Positions 1-10,164 are shown, counted from the stretch's first letter. The stretch: DNA of 64,000 bases from Psychrobacter sp. JCM 18902 (GCF_904846615.1 NZ_CAJHBK010000001.1:1550001-1614000), one strand, 5' to 3'. Notes: a model not told the origin generated them from the sequence alone. Made by a program: numbers and translations.

Positions 1-1
1 C

Positions 2-3000
2 ATGTTTGACAATCAAATTGACACCATTCATGCACAGCTCGCAAGCACTGATCATAAAATCACGGCTTGGGCACGGTTAAACCTTGATGACATCACTATC
101 GACAATGAAACGATCAAGCCCATAGATGCTGCGACTGAGGTTGCTCAAAACAGACAGCTTACCGAAAGCTTTCCCGATAAGTTGGGTATCGAAGAGACCT
201 TTAAACCTCGATTTACTCATGCTGATATCACAGCGCTAAAAGATGCAAGAGTAAATCTCCGCAATGATTTGGGTTATCTTAATAAAAAAATTCCTGACAT
301 TGCAGACATGCCGCCTACCAACGCTATCAAGCAACTTCATAAGGATTTGAGCTATCTCAATGAGTCGCAAGCAGCTGAACAGCAAGGAGCGCTACCAAGC
401 TTAATCAATGATAGTGCTAGTACGATAAATATTGCTCAGGAAATCACTGCTAGTACATCTCGTTTGACTGACCTGCTACAAAAAATTGTCGCGGCTGGGC
501 AGGGCTGGACGACGGATATTCAGCAGCATCTAGCTAACGAGACTAAGCAAGACATCATCGCTCATCTCACTATACTGAACGATGAAATCAAAGTGCTTTT
601 TGATGAGAGAACCATTTATTTAACCAAACCTATTACAATGGCTGATGCTTTTGATAAAAATCCAGAGCTCGTTGACGCGGTGAAAAATTTATCTGAAGGC
701 AAAAAGCCATTTGGTCTCGCTGGGATTTTTGGCAAATCTGCTGAAAAGAAAAGCCTTGAGTCTATTACGATAGTCTCGTCAGCACCATCAAGTACGGCAG
801 ACTGGCAGTATATATCTAGCTTTATAGCGTTTAGAAAAAAATCTCAAGCACTTATCCTTCGATGGAACGCCCTATCAAATGAGCTTTCCTTACCAATATT
901 TGAGGTATTACCTAATAATCTGTCTGCGTTACATTCAGCCGTTCATCTATACGATGAAATCATTGATAGTAACAACTTACAACACAGTATCAAACAGGCC
1001 TTAAGCACTATATTCACAGATTGGAGTGTTATTTCTGCAGCATCTTATGACACAGGTATTTTGGCTGAGATTGAAATTGTTCTTACACAACATTTAAAAA
1101 GACATAGTCTGGCTGAAAGTCTCACGTTAAAAGAGACCTTACTTAATAAACTCGCTGACTGTAAAGGCAATATTAGTGAAAAAATGACGGCTTTTGTCAC
1201 TCAAAATATTGGTGATCCGAGTTTATCTGACGATGAATTACAAACAGACTATCAAGAGCTGCTGAATGAGCTGCAACGCGTGAATAACCTTGCAATAGAC
1301 TTACAGACAGTCACTGCTGTTACTCAGCTTATAGAAGACAGTGGTGCGCCACTTTGGGCAAAGAAATTGCGTTATGAACCTTGTCATAACCCTCAAGACA
1401 CATATATGTCGGATAACTTGCAACCTGACGACTTACTGCCTGATAACTGGCAGCAGATTTGGCGAATTGCTAGATTGACCAGCTTTATAGACAGAATCGA
1501 TGGTCGCAAAGAGTTGGTTCAACTGGCCAAAACTCGTGGCAATTTAGAAGTAAACTTAACTAGACTCTATCAAGAAGCAATTACCAAAAGAGCATGGCTA
1601 AAAGTTGCAGAAAATGCGACACCAAACGTGAGAGCCTCTTTAGAAAAATACCGCTCTGCTATTATGCGTATCGGTAAAGGAACCGGTAAAGGAGCGCACT
1701 ATTATCGCAGTGAAGCGCGCGAAGCCTCTGCAGGAGCAAGTGCTGCTATCCCGTGTTGGATTATGCCGCATTATCGCATTTCTGAATCCTTGCCAGCAGA
1801 ATTTGGCAGTTTTGACTTGGTTATCATCGATGAGGCCTCTCAATCTGACTTAACGGCATTGCCAGCCATTATGAGAGCCAAAAAAGTGCTAATCGTTGGT
1901 GACGATAAGCAAGTGTCGCCAGAAGGCGTCGGTCTCGATATCGAAAAAATTCGTAACCTGATGGCACAGTATTTGAGCAATCAAGTCCCTGTTTATCGCT
2001 CACAAATGTCACCTGATCGTTCAATCTACGATTTATTCAAAGTCGTTTTTGCAGATAGCAGTGTGATGCTAAAAGAACATTTTCGTAGTGTGGCACCTAT
2101 TATTGAGTTCTCAAAACGTGAGTTTTACAATCATGAGCTGATACCTTTGCGTAAAGCCAAGCCCTCAGAGCGCTTAGACCCACCATTGATTGATGTTTAT
2201 GTCACTGACGGCTATCGTCTCAAAGGCTCTGATATTAATCCTTCAGAAGTCAGATTTATTGTCGATGAAATCAAAACCCTCGTCTCTGACCCAGCTTACA
2301 AAGGTAAAACCATCGGTGCTGTCTCATTGCTAGGCAATAAGCAAGCACATAATATTATGGAAATACTCAACAAAGAACTAGATGAAGCGGTAATGACGGC
2401 TTTTGATATTGCTTGCGGTGATGCCAGAACCTTTCAAGGTAAAGAGCGCGATATCATGTTTTTGTCATTGGTAGTGGCACCCGGAGCTGCCCATGCACAA
2501 ACGAGAGATACCTTCGCCCAGCGTATGAATGTCGCTGCCTCAAGAGCTCGCGATAGAATGTATTTGGTGCGCAGTATTGAGTTGGATGAGCTTAGCCAAG
2601 CTGACCATTATCGCGCTGAACTCATCAAACATTTTCAAGCGCCATTTATGCAAAATGAAGAGCAAGTAGCTGACTTGCGTGATAAATGTGAGTCACCCTT
2701 TGAAACGGAAGTCTTTGATCTTCTGGTGGAGAGAGGCTATCGAGTGGTTCCACAGGTTAAAGCAGGTGCATACCGAATCGATATGGTTGTCGAAGGTGAA
2801 AACGACAACAGCCTAGCCATTGAATGTGATGGCGATAGATATCATGGGCCTGACAAATGGGACAGCGATATGCAACGTCAGCGTATTTTGGAGCGTGCTG
2901 GCTGGAAATTCTGGCGCTGCTTTGCATCCACTTTTGTCACTCGTAAAAGTGAAGTCGTCCAAGATTTATTAGCAGAATTAGAACGTTTAGAGATTTATCC

Positions 3001-3097
3001 AATCACTACCGACACGGCATATAGCAGCTCGTATGTTGAATCTAGAATCGTCACGACTGTTGATGCACCACAGATCGATATTGAAGCCGAGACCTAA
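2..3097 (+). CDS. SF1 helicase with C-terminal Vsr-like nuclease domain (5'-partial)
   Basis: This is the C-terminal part of a large superfamily 1 helicase-nuclease. The first in-frame ATG lies at base 2, but no Walker A motif is present, so the true start is almost certainly left of the window. About 560 residues of mostly helical sequence precede a Walker B motif (VIIDEASQSD, about residue 607), then GDDKQVSP (about 635). The later helicase motifs are TFQGKERD and NVAASRARDR (motif VI). The last 140 residues form a DUF559/Vsr-like PDDExK fold, with FETEVFDLL, YRID, IECDGD and a closing GWKFWR. Such proteins are DNA or RNA helicases with an attached endonuclease and occur in defence islands and in stand-alone form. 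The substrate cannot be told. A terminator follows at 3151. Confidence 0.8.
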   Translation: MFDNQIDTIHAQLASTDHKITAWARLNLDDITIDNETIKPIDAATEVAQNRQLTESFPDKLGIEETFKPRFTHADITALKDARVNLRNDLGYLNKKIPDIADMPPTNAIKQLHKDLSYLNESQAAEQQGALPSLINDSASTINIAQEITASTSRLTDLLQKIVAAGQGWTTDIQQHLANETKQDIIAHLTILNDEIKVLFDERTIYLTKPITMADAFDKNPELVDAVKNLSEGKKPFGLAGIFGKSAEKKSLESITIVSSAPSSTADWQYISSFIAFRKKSQALILRWNALSNELSLPIFEVLPNNLSALHSAVHLYDEIIDSNNLQHSIKQALSTIFTDWSVISAASYDTGILAEIEIVLTQHLKRHSLAESLTLKETLLNKLADCKGNISEKMTAFVTQNIGDPSLSDDELQTDYQELLNELQRVNNLAIDLQTVTAVTQLIEDSGAPLWAKKLRYEPCHNPQDTYMSDNLQPDDLLPDNWQQIWRIARLTSFIDRIDGRKELVQLAKTRGNLEVNLTRLYQEAITKRAWLKVAENATPNVRASLEKYRSAIMRIGKGTGKGAHYYRSEAREASAGASAAIPCWIMPHYRISESLPAEFGSFDLVIIDEASQSDLTALPAIMRAKKVLIVGDDKQVSPEGVGLDIEKIRNLMAQYLSNQVPVYRSQMSPDRSIYDLFKVVFADSSVMLKEHFRSVAPIIEFSKREFYNHELIPLRKAKPSERLDPPLIDVYVTDGYRLKGSDINPSEVRFIVDEIKTLVSDPAYKGKTIGAVSLLGNKQAHNIMEILNKELDEAVMTAFDIACGDARTFQGKERDIMFLSLVVAPGAAHAQTRDTFAQRMNVAASRARDRMYLVRSIELDELSQADHYRAELIKHFQAPFMQNEEQVADLRDKCESPFETEVFDLLVERGYRVVPQVKAGAYRIDMVVEGENDNSLAIECDGDRYHGPDKWDSDMQRQRILERAGWKFWRCFASTFVTRKSEVVQDLLAELERLEIYPITTDTAYSSSYVESRIVTTVDAPQIDIEAET

Positions 3098-3150
3098 ACA
3101 TTTATAGCCTGCTAGATACTCAGTTCATAGCGACTATCATAATTATCTTA

Positions 3151-3187
3151 AGAAAAATCCGTCTTTTATCAAAGCACGGATTTTTCT
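3151..3187. terminator. Bidirectional hairpin terminator between convergent genes
   Basis: A 12-bp perfect inverted repeat (AGAAAAATCCGT / ACGGATTTTTCT) has an A-run on one side and a T-run on the other. It sits between the helicase-nuclease gene and the convergent WG-repeat gene and could end both transcripts. Confidence 0.75.
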
Positions 3188-3215
3188 GTTCTTAACTATA
3201 CTTAAACTTAAAGAA

Positions 3216-4172
3216 TCACCATTCACTACAAGCCACTATTTTACCTAGCTTATTAATACAGACAGACGTACCATCACTTTTCTCTTCTATCTGCGCTGTA
3301 CCATTATTAAAATTGAAATACGTTGCACCAAAAGAAGTAACGCTCATCCTCTGTACTTTATCGTCCGAGAACTTGAAAGGAATGACAGTTCTATTGGCAC
3401 CATCTATGAAGCCCCAACGATTACCTTTACGCACGCCAGCGAGCTGCTCACTAAAAGGTCTTATTTCATCATAAATGAAAGGGACAGCAACAGCTCCCGT
3501 CTTGGTAACAAATCCCCATTTATCATCTTTAATTACACCGAGCAGACCTTCATTAAAACCATAGTGCCCACCCAAATGACCATCCAGACCGTCGTATTGC
3601 GGGGCAACAACTTCTTTACCGTTAGTGTCTATAAGACCCCATAACTCCGTATTAAAGTCATAAACAGGAGCCCTATCATTGCTAAAAGAATCCATCATGG
3701 CGTAGTTATTTTCAAAACTGAGAATAACTTTATTGTTAGTATCGATGACACCATATGCACCATCTTTTACAACGACAATTTTACCTTGATAAACAGGGTT
3801 TGCCCAAACCTCATTATATTTATCATTAGGATCTATTAAGTTGTCGTAAATAGTAGGTACGACCAGTTTACCTTGTTCGTTGATATAGCCGACTTGATCG
3901 TTTTTTAAAACAGGAAAAAATCCATCGCTGTACAACCACGCCTCAACTTTATCAAAATCTTTGAGACTAGCTGTTACTTTACCTTTTATATTGAGTAACG
4001 CTTGTGGACGATAATCGTCATCATAAGCAACAAATAGATGCTTATTATCAGTACATTGAATATTTCTATAGTGACTCTTCGGCGGCATACAATCCTCAGC
4101 AGCTAAAGCAGGCAAACTACTTATTGAAGAAATAATTGGGACTAATAAAGCTTTAGCTATTTGCTTATACAA
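3216..4172 (-). CDS. Secreted WG-repeat protein
   Basis: A 318-residue protein with a signal peptide (hydrophobic stretch, then LPALAAEDC near residue 27), so it is probably periplasmic. The body holds at least four WG-type repeats, each of the pattern (W/Y)G(F/V/L)I(D/N)..G..V.P..YD. Examples are YGVIDTNNK, WGLIDTNGK, WGFVTKTG and WGFIDGANR. WG repeats form beta-rich domains of poorly known function, often in exported or binding proteins. The start is a TTG with GAGG 9 bases upstream; I see no in-frame ATG that fits better. Two Cys pairs (near the mature N terminus and at the C terminus) could form disulfides. The function is not known. Confidence 0.75.
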   Translation of the reverse strand: MYKQIAKALLVPIISSISSLPALAAEDCMPPKSHYRNIQCTDNKHLFVAYDDDYRPQALLNIKGKVTASLKDFDKVEAWLYSDGFFPVLKNDQVGYINEQGKLVVPTIYDNLIDPNDKYNEVWANPVYQGKIVVVKDGAYGVIDTNNKVILSFENNYAMMDSFSNDRAPVYDFNTELWGLIDTNGKEVVAPQYDGLDGHLGGHYGFNEGLLGVIKDDKWGFVTKTGAVAVPFIYDEIRPFSEQLAGVRKGNRWGFIDGANRTVIPFKFSDDKVQRMSVTSFGATYFNFNNGTAQIEEKSDGTSVCINKLGKIVACSEW

Positions 4173-4216
4173 AACCTAATACCTCGAAATATTATTACTG
4201 CGAATTCGATAAAGCA

Positions 4217-6409
4217 CTACCACCACACTGGATCATCACTCTCATCTATAGGCCGTTTATTGGTTTCGACCGTTACCTTATCTGCTGCTAGCTCCGCGAT
4301 AAACCGCGATGGCTTGTCAAAATACCCTGAATAACTGGCAAAGTAATCAGGTGCCGTTAGATACAGTCTGCTCTTGGCGCGACTACAAGCAACATAGAAT
4401 AATTTTCGTTCTTCTTCTAGCTCTTCAAAGTCATCCAAAGAGCGATAGTGCGGCGTGATACCATCGACCAATGAGTTAACAAATACCACTGGCCACTCTA
4501 GCCCTTTGGCACTATGAATGGTCGAAATCGTCACTTTATCTGTGTCATTATCCTCTGGTTTATCCATGGCTGCGACCGAATCACTGGGCGGATCGAGTGC
4601 CAAATTTTCTAAGAAGTTATCAAGGCTACTGTGTTCTATTGCCAAATTTTTGAGTACACGAAAGTCCTCATTGCGCTCTCGCCAATTTTCTTCAATCGTT
4701 TTTAAGACAGGAATATAGAACTCTAAAATATGCTCAATGACTGTATCGACGGATTCCGCCTGATTTGCCTTAGTCAGCGTGTTATATAAAGGCTCAAGCT
4801 GTGTACTTTTTTTAGCAAACTTCGCTGTTAGTAGTGGCTCAAAGGAATTATTATCCGCATTAATCGCTTGGGTCAAACGCGTCGCGGTAACTGTCCCCAC
4901 GCCTTGGAACAAGGTCAAAATACGGTGCCAAGCAATCGTATCATTCGGGTTATAGAGGACTTTGACAAAAGCCAAAACATCTTTGATATGTCGCCTTTCA
5001 ATGAATTTGATACCGCCCACCACAATGAATGGAATATGACGCTCCATAAACTCTAGCTGGACATAGTTAGACTGAAAAGATGTGCGGCACAGTACCGCAA
5101 AATCATTGTAATCATGATCCGATTTTAGCTCGATGATTTTATCGGCGATATATTTCGCTTCTTTCGTCTCATTGCTTAGGCGGCTAAACACTGGCTTATG
5201 CCCACTTATCGATGCGCCAGAGTACAATTGTTTTTGATAGCCTAGCGTAATTTGCGCGGACAAAGCATTGATATAATCCAAAACAGCAGGCGTACTGCGA
5301 TAGTTTTGTTCGAGCTTAATCAGCTTGGCATCGGGATAGGTCTCACCAAACAACAGAATGTTTTCGTAATTGGCACCGCGAAAAGCATAAATACTTTGAT
5401 TGTCATCACCTACCACCATCAGCGATACCGACTCAGATGCACCAATCAAATCTATCAGCTGCTTTTGCGGGATATTGGTGTCTTGGTACTCGTCAACCAT
5501 GATGTAGCGATATTGGTTTTGTAGCACTTGGCGAAAGGTATCATTGGTTTTTAAGTGGCGCACGACCTGACTAATAATATCATCAAAGTCGTAGAGATGA
5601 TTGGCCCGCTTATACTCATGAAAATCGACTGCCAATTGCTCAATAATAGGAATATGTACGGCGATATCAGGATAACTGCTTTCGATTAAATCACGGATAT
5701 GAATACGTCTATTCCGAGAGCTAGAAATGATATTTTGCAGTGTCTTTTTGCGCGGGAATGCTTGGCTCTTATTTTGCGCGGGATACTTTTTTTCTTTGTG
5801 AATTAAGTCGATGGCATCTTCGCTATCGCCCGTGTCTAAAATCGTAAATCGCGGGTTAATGCCCAATAAACCTGAATATTGACGCAGCAGCATATTGCAG
5901 AATGAGTGAAAAGTACCACTGGTGATATCGTTGAGCCGTTTATCAGTTGGCAGCTTATCCTTTACCAAGTCTTCATCAGACTGTTTATCAAATAAGGTAT
6001 TCGCAAGTAAGGTTTTGGCGCGACCTTTGATTTCATTCGCTGCTTTACGCGTAAAAGTCAGTAGCAAGATGCTTTTGGGCGTGACCCCGTTCTCTAATAA
6101 ATAACTGGTACGGTACGTGAGCGTTTTGGTCTTGCCGGAGCCTGCACCAGCAATGACTAGCACCTTGCCTTCGATAGTTGTGGCTGCTAATAATTGGTCA
6201 GGATTTAACTCACGGGCATAGTCTATTTTTAACCCTAATTCACCATTCAGCCTTTCAGTTAACAGCTCAATATTTACAGCATTATTAGCATCGATTAAAT
6301 TTGCCTCTAGCTTTTTAATTGCCTGCTCAAGTCGTGCCAGCTTAGGCTTAATCTCGATGAAGTTTTGCGGATAATTGTAGTGGCGCGTGTCAAAGATCGT
6401 GGGTGTCAT
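4217..6409 (-). CDS. UvrD/Rep-family ATP-dependent DNA helicase
   Basis: A complete 730-residue superfamily 1A 3'-5' DNA helicase. Visible motifs are Q-motif LNPDQLLA (about 68), Walker A GAGSGKT (87-94), motif Ia LTFTRKAA, Walker B VDEYQDTN, motif III VGDDNQSIYAFRGA, motif IV QNYRST, motif V TISTIHSAKGLEW and motif VI FYVACSRAKSRLYL. An extra N-terminal segment of about 65 residues, predicted helical, precedes the Q-motif. This is unlike E. coli UvrD or Rep, so I do not assign either symbol. It may act in repair or replication restart. It is transcribed away from ychF, and the WG-repeat gene follows 44 bases downstream on the same strand. Confidence 0.88.
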   Translation of the reverse strand: MTPTIFDTRHYNYPQNFIEIKPKLARLEQAIKKLEANLIDANNAVNIELLTERLNGELGLKIDYARELNPDQLLAATTIEGKVLVIAGAGSGKTKTLTYRTSYLLENGVTPKSILLLTFTRKAANEIKGRAKTLLANTLFDKQSDEDLVKDKLPTDKRLNDITSGTFHSFCNMLLRQYSGLLGINPRFTILDTGDSEDAIDLIHKEKKYPAQNKSQAFPRKKTLQNIISSSRNRRIHIRDLIESSYPDIAVHIPIIEQLAVDFHEYKRANHLYDFDDIISQVVRHLKTNDTFRQVLQNQYRYIMVDEYQDTNIPQKQLIDLIGASESVSLMVVGDDNQSIYAFRGANYENILLFGETYPDAKLIKLEQNYRSTPAVLDYINALSAQITLGYQKQLYSGASISGHKPVFSRLSNETKEAKYIADKIIELKSDHDYNDFAVLCRTSFQSNYVQLEFMERHIPFIVVGGIKFIERRHIKDVLAFVKVLYNPNDTIAWHRILTLFQGVGTVTATRLTQAINADNNSFEPLLTAKFAKKSTQLEPLYNTLTKANQAESVDTVIEHILEFYIPVLKTIEENWRERNEDFRVLKNLAIEHSSLDNFLENLALDPPSDSVAAMDKPEDNDTDKVTISTIHSAKGLEWPVVFVNSLVDGITPHYRSLDDFEELEEERKLFYVACSRAKSRLYLTAPDYFASYSGYFDKPSRFIAELAADKVTVETNKRPIDESDDPVWW

Positions 6410-6771
6410 TATAGGAATTTGCCTTTCATTTTATTTTAGCGGCCTTTATCAATACGGCGCATTTATACATAGTGGTTTGAAGATTTGACTGAGAGCGCTT
6501 GGTGTTCATAATGAAGATTACTCGTACAGTGTAACGAGTCGTAGGCGCTTACCTGTCATACGCCTACAAGCCAAACTATCATTTTATAACACAGCTTACC
6601 ATAATCGATAAAACAGCAAAATTACCATTCATGACCAAACGCAAAATCTCAGTATACAACACAACAACCTCACCCCTATTCAGGTAAATTTGCTACAATG
6701 TGCCCAATTTTGATTTATCATTTAACCAATCTTTATACCAACTGATTTTATTAATATATTGAGAGAATGTT
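6410..6771. other. Divergent intergenic region, helicase / ychF
   Basis: A 362-bp AT-rich spacer that must hold the promoters of both divergent genes. A TACAAT at 6694-6699 is a possible -10 element for ychF, without a convincing -35. A GAGAG Shine-Dalgarno lies just before the ychF ATG. No gene or RNA is recognised. Confidence 0.4.
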
Positions 6772-7863
6772 ATGGGTTTTAATTGCGGCATCGTCGGCCT
6801 ACCAAACGTGGGTAAATCTACCTTGTTTAATGCGTTGACCAAAGCGGGAATCGCCGCTGAAAACTTCCCGTTTTGTACCAAAGATCCCAACACAGGTATC
6901 GTACCAGTACCTGACCCACGCCTTAAAAAACTGGCTGATATCGTTAAGCCTGAGCGCGTATTGCCAACGACGATGGAGTTTGTGGATATCGCAGGTCTAG
7001 TCGCTGGTGCTTCAAAAGGCGAAGGTATGGGCAACCAGTTCCTAGCCAACATTCGTGAGACTGATGCGATTGCGCACGTCGTACGCTGTTTTGATGATGA
7101 CAACGTCGTCCACGTTGATGGTCGCGTCAGCCCTATTGATGATATCGAAACCATTAATACTGAATTGGCATTGGCAGATTTAGAGGCCGTTGAGCGTGCC
7201 ATTCACAACCAAACCAAGAAGGCTAAAGGTGGCGACAAAGACGCGCAAGCATTGCTTGATATCTTTAAAAAAGTTGAGCCTTTATTAGCCGAAGGTAAAG
7301 CGGCACGCGCAGCGAACCTAGATGCTGATGAGAAAAAACTCATCAGAAGTTATGGTTTAATCACCCTAAAACCAACCATGTATATCGCTAACGTCAGTGA
7401 AGATGGCTTTGAAAACAACCCTTACCTTGATGCGGTACGCAACTATGCGACTGGCGAAGATTCTATCGTTATCGCTCTATGCAACCAAATCGAATCTGAA
7501 ATCGCTCAGCTTGATGAAGACGACAAAAAAGACTTCTTAGCTGAGATGGATATGCTCGAGGCCGGTCTTGATCAAGTCATTCGCGGTGGTTATGATTTGC
7601 TAGATATGCAGACTTACTTTACTGCTGGTGTTAAAGAAGTGCGCGCTTGGACGGTTGCAGTTGGCGCAACGGCTCCGCAAGCAGCTGGCGTGATTCATAC
7701 CGATTTTGAGCGCGGTTTCATTCGTGCCGAAGTCATTGCGTATGATGACTTTATCGAGTATGGCGGTGAAAAAGGCGCAGCTGCCGCTGGCAAATCACGC
7801 TTAGAAGGCAAAACCTATATCGTACAAGATGGCGATATCATGCACTTTAGATTTAACGTGTAA
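6772..7863 (+). CDS. ychF: Ribosome-binding ATPase YchF
   Basis: A 363-residue Obg-family P-loop protein matching YchF/OLA1 in length and order of parts. The G1 motif GLPNVGKST (about residues 8-16) is followed by a switch I segment (FCTKDPNTG) and G3 DIAGL (about 68). A helical coiled insertion lies in the middle, and a C-terminal TGS domain contains [13 protein letters not shown] and [11 protein letters not shown]. YchF binds ribosomes and prefers ATP to GTP; in E. coli it modulates translation and the oxidative stress response. The GAGAG Shine-Dalgarno and the immediate N-terminal [11 protein letters not shown] confirm the start. It is often next to pth in other bacteria, but not here. Confidence 0.96.
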   Translation: MGFNCGIVGLPNVGKSTLFNALTKAGIAAENFPFCTKDPNTGIVPVPDPRLKKLADIVKPERVLPTTMEFVDIAGLVAGASKGEGMGNQFLANIRETDAIAHVVRCFDDDNVVHVDGRVSPIDDIETINTELALADLEAVERAIHNQTKKAKGGDKDAQALLDIFKKVEPLLAEGKAARAANLDADEKKLIRSYGLITLKPTMYIANVSEDGFENNPYLDAVRNYATGEDSIVIALCNQIESEIAQLDEDDKKDFLAEMDMLEAGLDQVIRGGYDLLDMQTYFTAGVKEVRAWTVAVGATAPQAAGVIHTDFERGFIRAEVIAYDDFIEYGGEKGAAAAGKSRLEGKTYIVQDGDIMHFRFNV

Positions 7864-7892
7864 CGTTAAGCGGTACATCCTGACTGATAGTT

Positions 7893-7936
7893 AATAAGCC
7901 GATGTTGGAAATTCTCCATCATCGGCTTTATTTTAT
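7893..7936 (+). terminator. Rho-independent terminator after ychF
   Basis: The inverted repeat AATAAGCCGATG / CATCGGCTTTATT (one bulged T) with a 15-base loop is followed by TTTAT. It lies 30 bp after the ychF stop and before the lipoprotein gene. Confidence 0.7.
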
Positions 7937-7991
7937 CTTAACATTGTTATATTATAACATATCTTTATTTTACTATTTGAGGACTTATACT

Positions 7992-8558
7992 GTGACTGAC
8001 TATTTCTCTTTTTCTAGATTTGCCAGTGTTGCGCTTGTAGGAAGTATCATGACAGGCTCTTTATTGGGCTGTCAGCCTAATGCAGAAAGTGATACGGTAG
8101 TATCCGAAGAAGTAACACCCGTAGACGATCACGCTGAACATGCTCATGAAGAGCACGAAGGGCACGATGCTATGGAACAAGGTCATGAAGGACACAATCA
8201 TGAAAGTCATAGCCACGAGGAAAGCGCGCATGCAGGACACGATCATGCAGAACATGCCAGCAACAGCACACCATTCTCTTGTGAGCCTACTGCTACTATA
8301 GGCGTGTCTTACCATGATGATGCTCCATTGCAGACAGTGTACCTACTCATCGATGGTATCGAATACGATTTGACCGCTACCTCTGATAGCGACGCCAGTA
8401 CTGAAAAAACCATCTATACCAGTGATATCGGCCTAGATGATACCCATGGCATCATATGGCAAGTAAATGGTGACAAAGCAACATTGCTCAATAAAACATT
8501 GGACAGCAATGTGGCTATCGAAAAGGAAGAAGTGCTTTTTAACTGCCAGAAATCTTAA
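7992..8558 (+). CDS. Histidine-rich putative lipoprotein
   Basis: A 188-residue exported protein. I chose the GTG start at 7992 because a GAGG lies about 9 bases upstream and the resulting N terminus is a lipoprotein signal with lipobox LLGC (lipid-modified Cys27). An upstream in-frame start would overlap the ychF terminator. Residues 45-92 are extremely rich in His, Asp and Glu, with 14 His in H-x-x-H and HDH-like patterns, which suggests divalent metal binding. The C-terminal half is an unrecognised domain of about 95 residues bounded by two Cys that could pair. Its stop codon overlaps an ATG (TAATG). A role in zinc or nickel binding at the outer membrane is an inference from composition only. 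Confidence 0.7.
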   Translation: MTDYFSFSRFASVALVGSIMTGSLLGCQPNAESDTVVSEEVTPVDDHAEHAHEEHEGHDAMEQGHEGHNHESHSHEESAHAGHDHAEHASNSTPFSCEPTATIGVSYHDDAPLQTVYLLIDGIEYDLTATSDSDASTEKTIYTSDIGLDDTHGIIWQVNGDKATLLNKTLDSNVAIEKEEVLFNCQKS

Positions 8559-8638
8559 TGTCGTTCTCTGACTATATATCTGTACCAAGGGCGCTATTTT
8601 GCTATGCTAGAGGCTCCCTTGGTTTCGGATGTTTCAAT

Positions 8639-10060
8639 ATGCTAAGTACACCAACCTCTTTGCCGTCCCCTACCACACAATGGTCTCATCTCCTCAACTC
8701 ACAACGTCTTGGTGCTGCCAAAAAGTTTAACGCCAATACAAGTACTCGCTCTCAGTTTCACAAAGACTACGACAGACTGGTATTTTCGCACTCCTTTCGG
8801 CAGTTGAATCAAAAAACCCAAGTCCATCCATTAACCAATCAGCTCGGTATCCATACGCGTCTGACTCATTCGCTTGAGGTCTCCTCTATTGGACGCTCTT
8901 TAGCAATGATGGCAGCAGAAAAGCTCCATGATAAATTGGCCAGCGGTCTACCAGCAGGCGTATCGCCAGCCGATGTCGGTGTCATTGTACAAGCAGCGTG
9001 CCTCGCTCACGATATTGGCAACCCGCCTTTTGGTCATGCGGGAGAGTATGCCATTCGAGATTGGTTTAGGCAACCTGACCCTCAAGCGATATTACAAAAT
9101 TTAAGTAGCAACGAGCGCTTGGACTTGCTGGCCTACGAAGGTAATGCACAAGGGTTTCGACTGTTGGCGCGTAATGAGCACCATCCTGATAAAGGTGGTA
9201 TGCGTCTCACTTGTGCAACGCTAGGCGCTTTTATGAAGTATCCGTGGCTTGCCTCTCACAGCAACGATGTCAATGATAAACACCACCATCAAAATGTACA
9301 AAAATTTGGCTGCTTTTATAGTGAGTCAGCACAATTAGAAGAGTTGGCAGCCTGTTTGCATTTACCACGTTCAACACAGCACGACGGTTTTGCGCGTCAT
9401 CCGCTGGCTTATTTACTAGAAGCGGCAGACGATATTTGCTATGCCTTGATAGATTTAGAAGATGGTATCAATCTCAATATGCTGACCTATAGTGAGGTTG
9501 CCGCCATATTTTATGAGCTGATTGGTGAGCGCCCTAGCAGTATCAATCTGCCCATACACATGTCTGTCAGGCAGAGCTTAGCGTCATTGCGAGCCCGTGC
9601 GATGATGCGCTTGGTCAATACCGTGACCGATGCTTTTGTCGCCAACAGTGATGCATTGCTGGCTGGTACACTGCAAGGCAGTTTATTTGACCACTGTGGT
9701 ATCAGTGTGCAAAGTGGCATCTTGCAGGCCAAACAGTTGGCACGTGAGAAAATATTCAATCACCCAAGCAAAGTACGTATGGAGCTAATGGCCAATCAAT
9801 GCTTGCATCGTTTATTAGATGCTTTTATGCCATTGGCTTGGACAGGTAGTAGAGCAACATCTGATCCTCAATCCATGTCCTTTGAGCAGCAGCGCCTACT
9901 AATGTTGTTACAGCCACATCTCGATGAGCATCGGCGGGTATTATCAGATAATGTCTATCACAATATCTTAAATATATTGGACTTTATCACTGGGATGAAT
10001 GATCATGAGGCGTATCGATTGGCACAAGAGTTACAAGGCCATTGGGGTACAATGGTTTAA
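8639..10060 (+). CDS. dgt: Deoxyguanosinetriphosphate triphosphohydrolase (dGTPase)
   Basis: A 473-residue HD-domain protein of the Dgt family, which hydrolyses dGTP to deoxyguanosine and triphosphate. Visible motifs are FSHSFRQLNQKTQV, the first HD-site His in RLTHSLEV, the HD pair in CLAHDIGNPPFGHAGE, and the downstream LEAADDICYALIDLEDG that supplies a further metal ligand. I prefer the ATG at 8639. The alternative at 8558, overlapping the lipoprotein stop, adds 27 residues unlike the family, and the bases in between (TTGCTATGCTAG) look more like a promoter. The C-terminal half matches the family in spacing. It probably keeps dNTP pools balanced. Confidence 0.9.
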   Translation: MLSTPTSLPSPTTQWSHLLNSQRLGAAKKFNANTSTRSQFHKDYDRLVFSHSFRQLNQKTQVHPLTNQLGIHTRLTHSLEVSSIGRSLAMMAAEKLHDKLASGLPAGVSPADVGVIVQAACLAHDIGNPPFGHAGEYAIRDWFRQPDPQAILQNLSSNERLDLLAYEGNAQGFRLLARNEHHPDKGGMRLTCATLGAFMKYPWLASHSNDVNDKHHHQNVQKFGCFYSESAQLEELAACLHLPRSTQHDGFARHPLAYLLEAADDICYALIDLEDGINLNMLTYSEVAAIFYELIGERPSSINLPIHMSVRQSLASLRARAMMRLVNTVTDAFVANSDALLAGTLQGSLFDHCGISVQSGILQAKQLAREKIFNHPSKVRMELMANQCLHRLLDAFMPLAWTGSRATSDPQSMSFEQQRLLMLLQPHLDEHRRVLSDNVYHNILNILDFITGMNDHEAYRLAQELQGHWGTMV

Positions 10061-10164
10061 AAGACCCGTGCCGGTCTAGTAAATTAATACAAGTTGCGTA
10101 TTTCAGTCGTATTTTTACGCTGAAATGAGTATGATAAACCCTTATTGGACAATTTTGAAATATT

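Noticed and set aside
4217..6409. UvrD-like helicase as part of a two-gene defence system with the helicase-nuclease
   Set aside because: It is on the opposite strand, with a WG-repeat gene between them, and such helicases are common housekeeping proteins; no evidence for a joint system.
7902..7991. Longer start for the His-rich lipoprotein
   Set aside because: The extended N terminus overlaps the ychF terminator, has no ribosome site and would bury the lipoprotein signal.
8558..8638. Overlapping start (TAATG) for the dGTPase
   Set aside because: The added 27 residues do not resemble the family and the DNA contains promoter-like sequence; kept only as an alternative.
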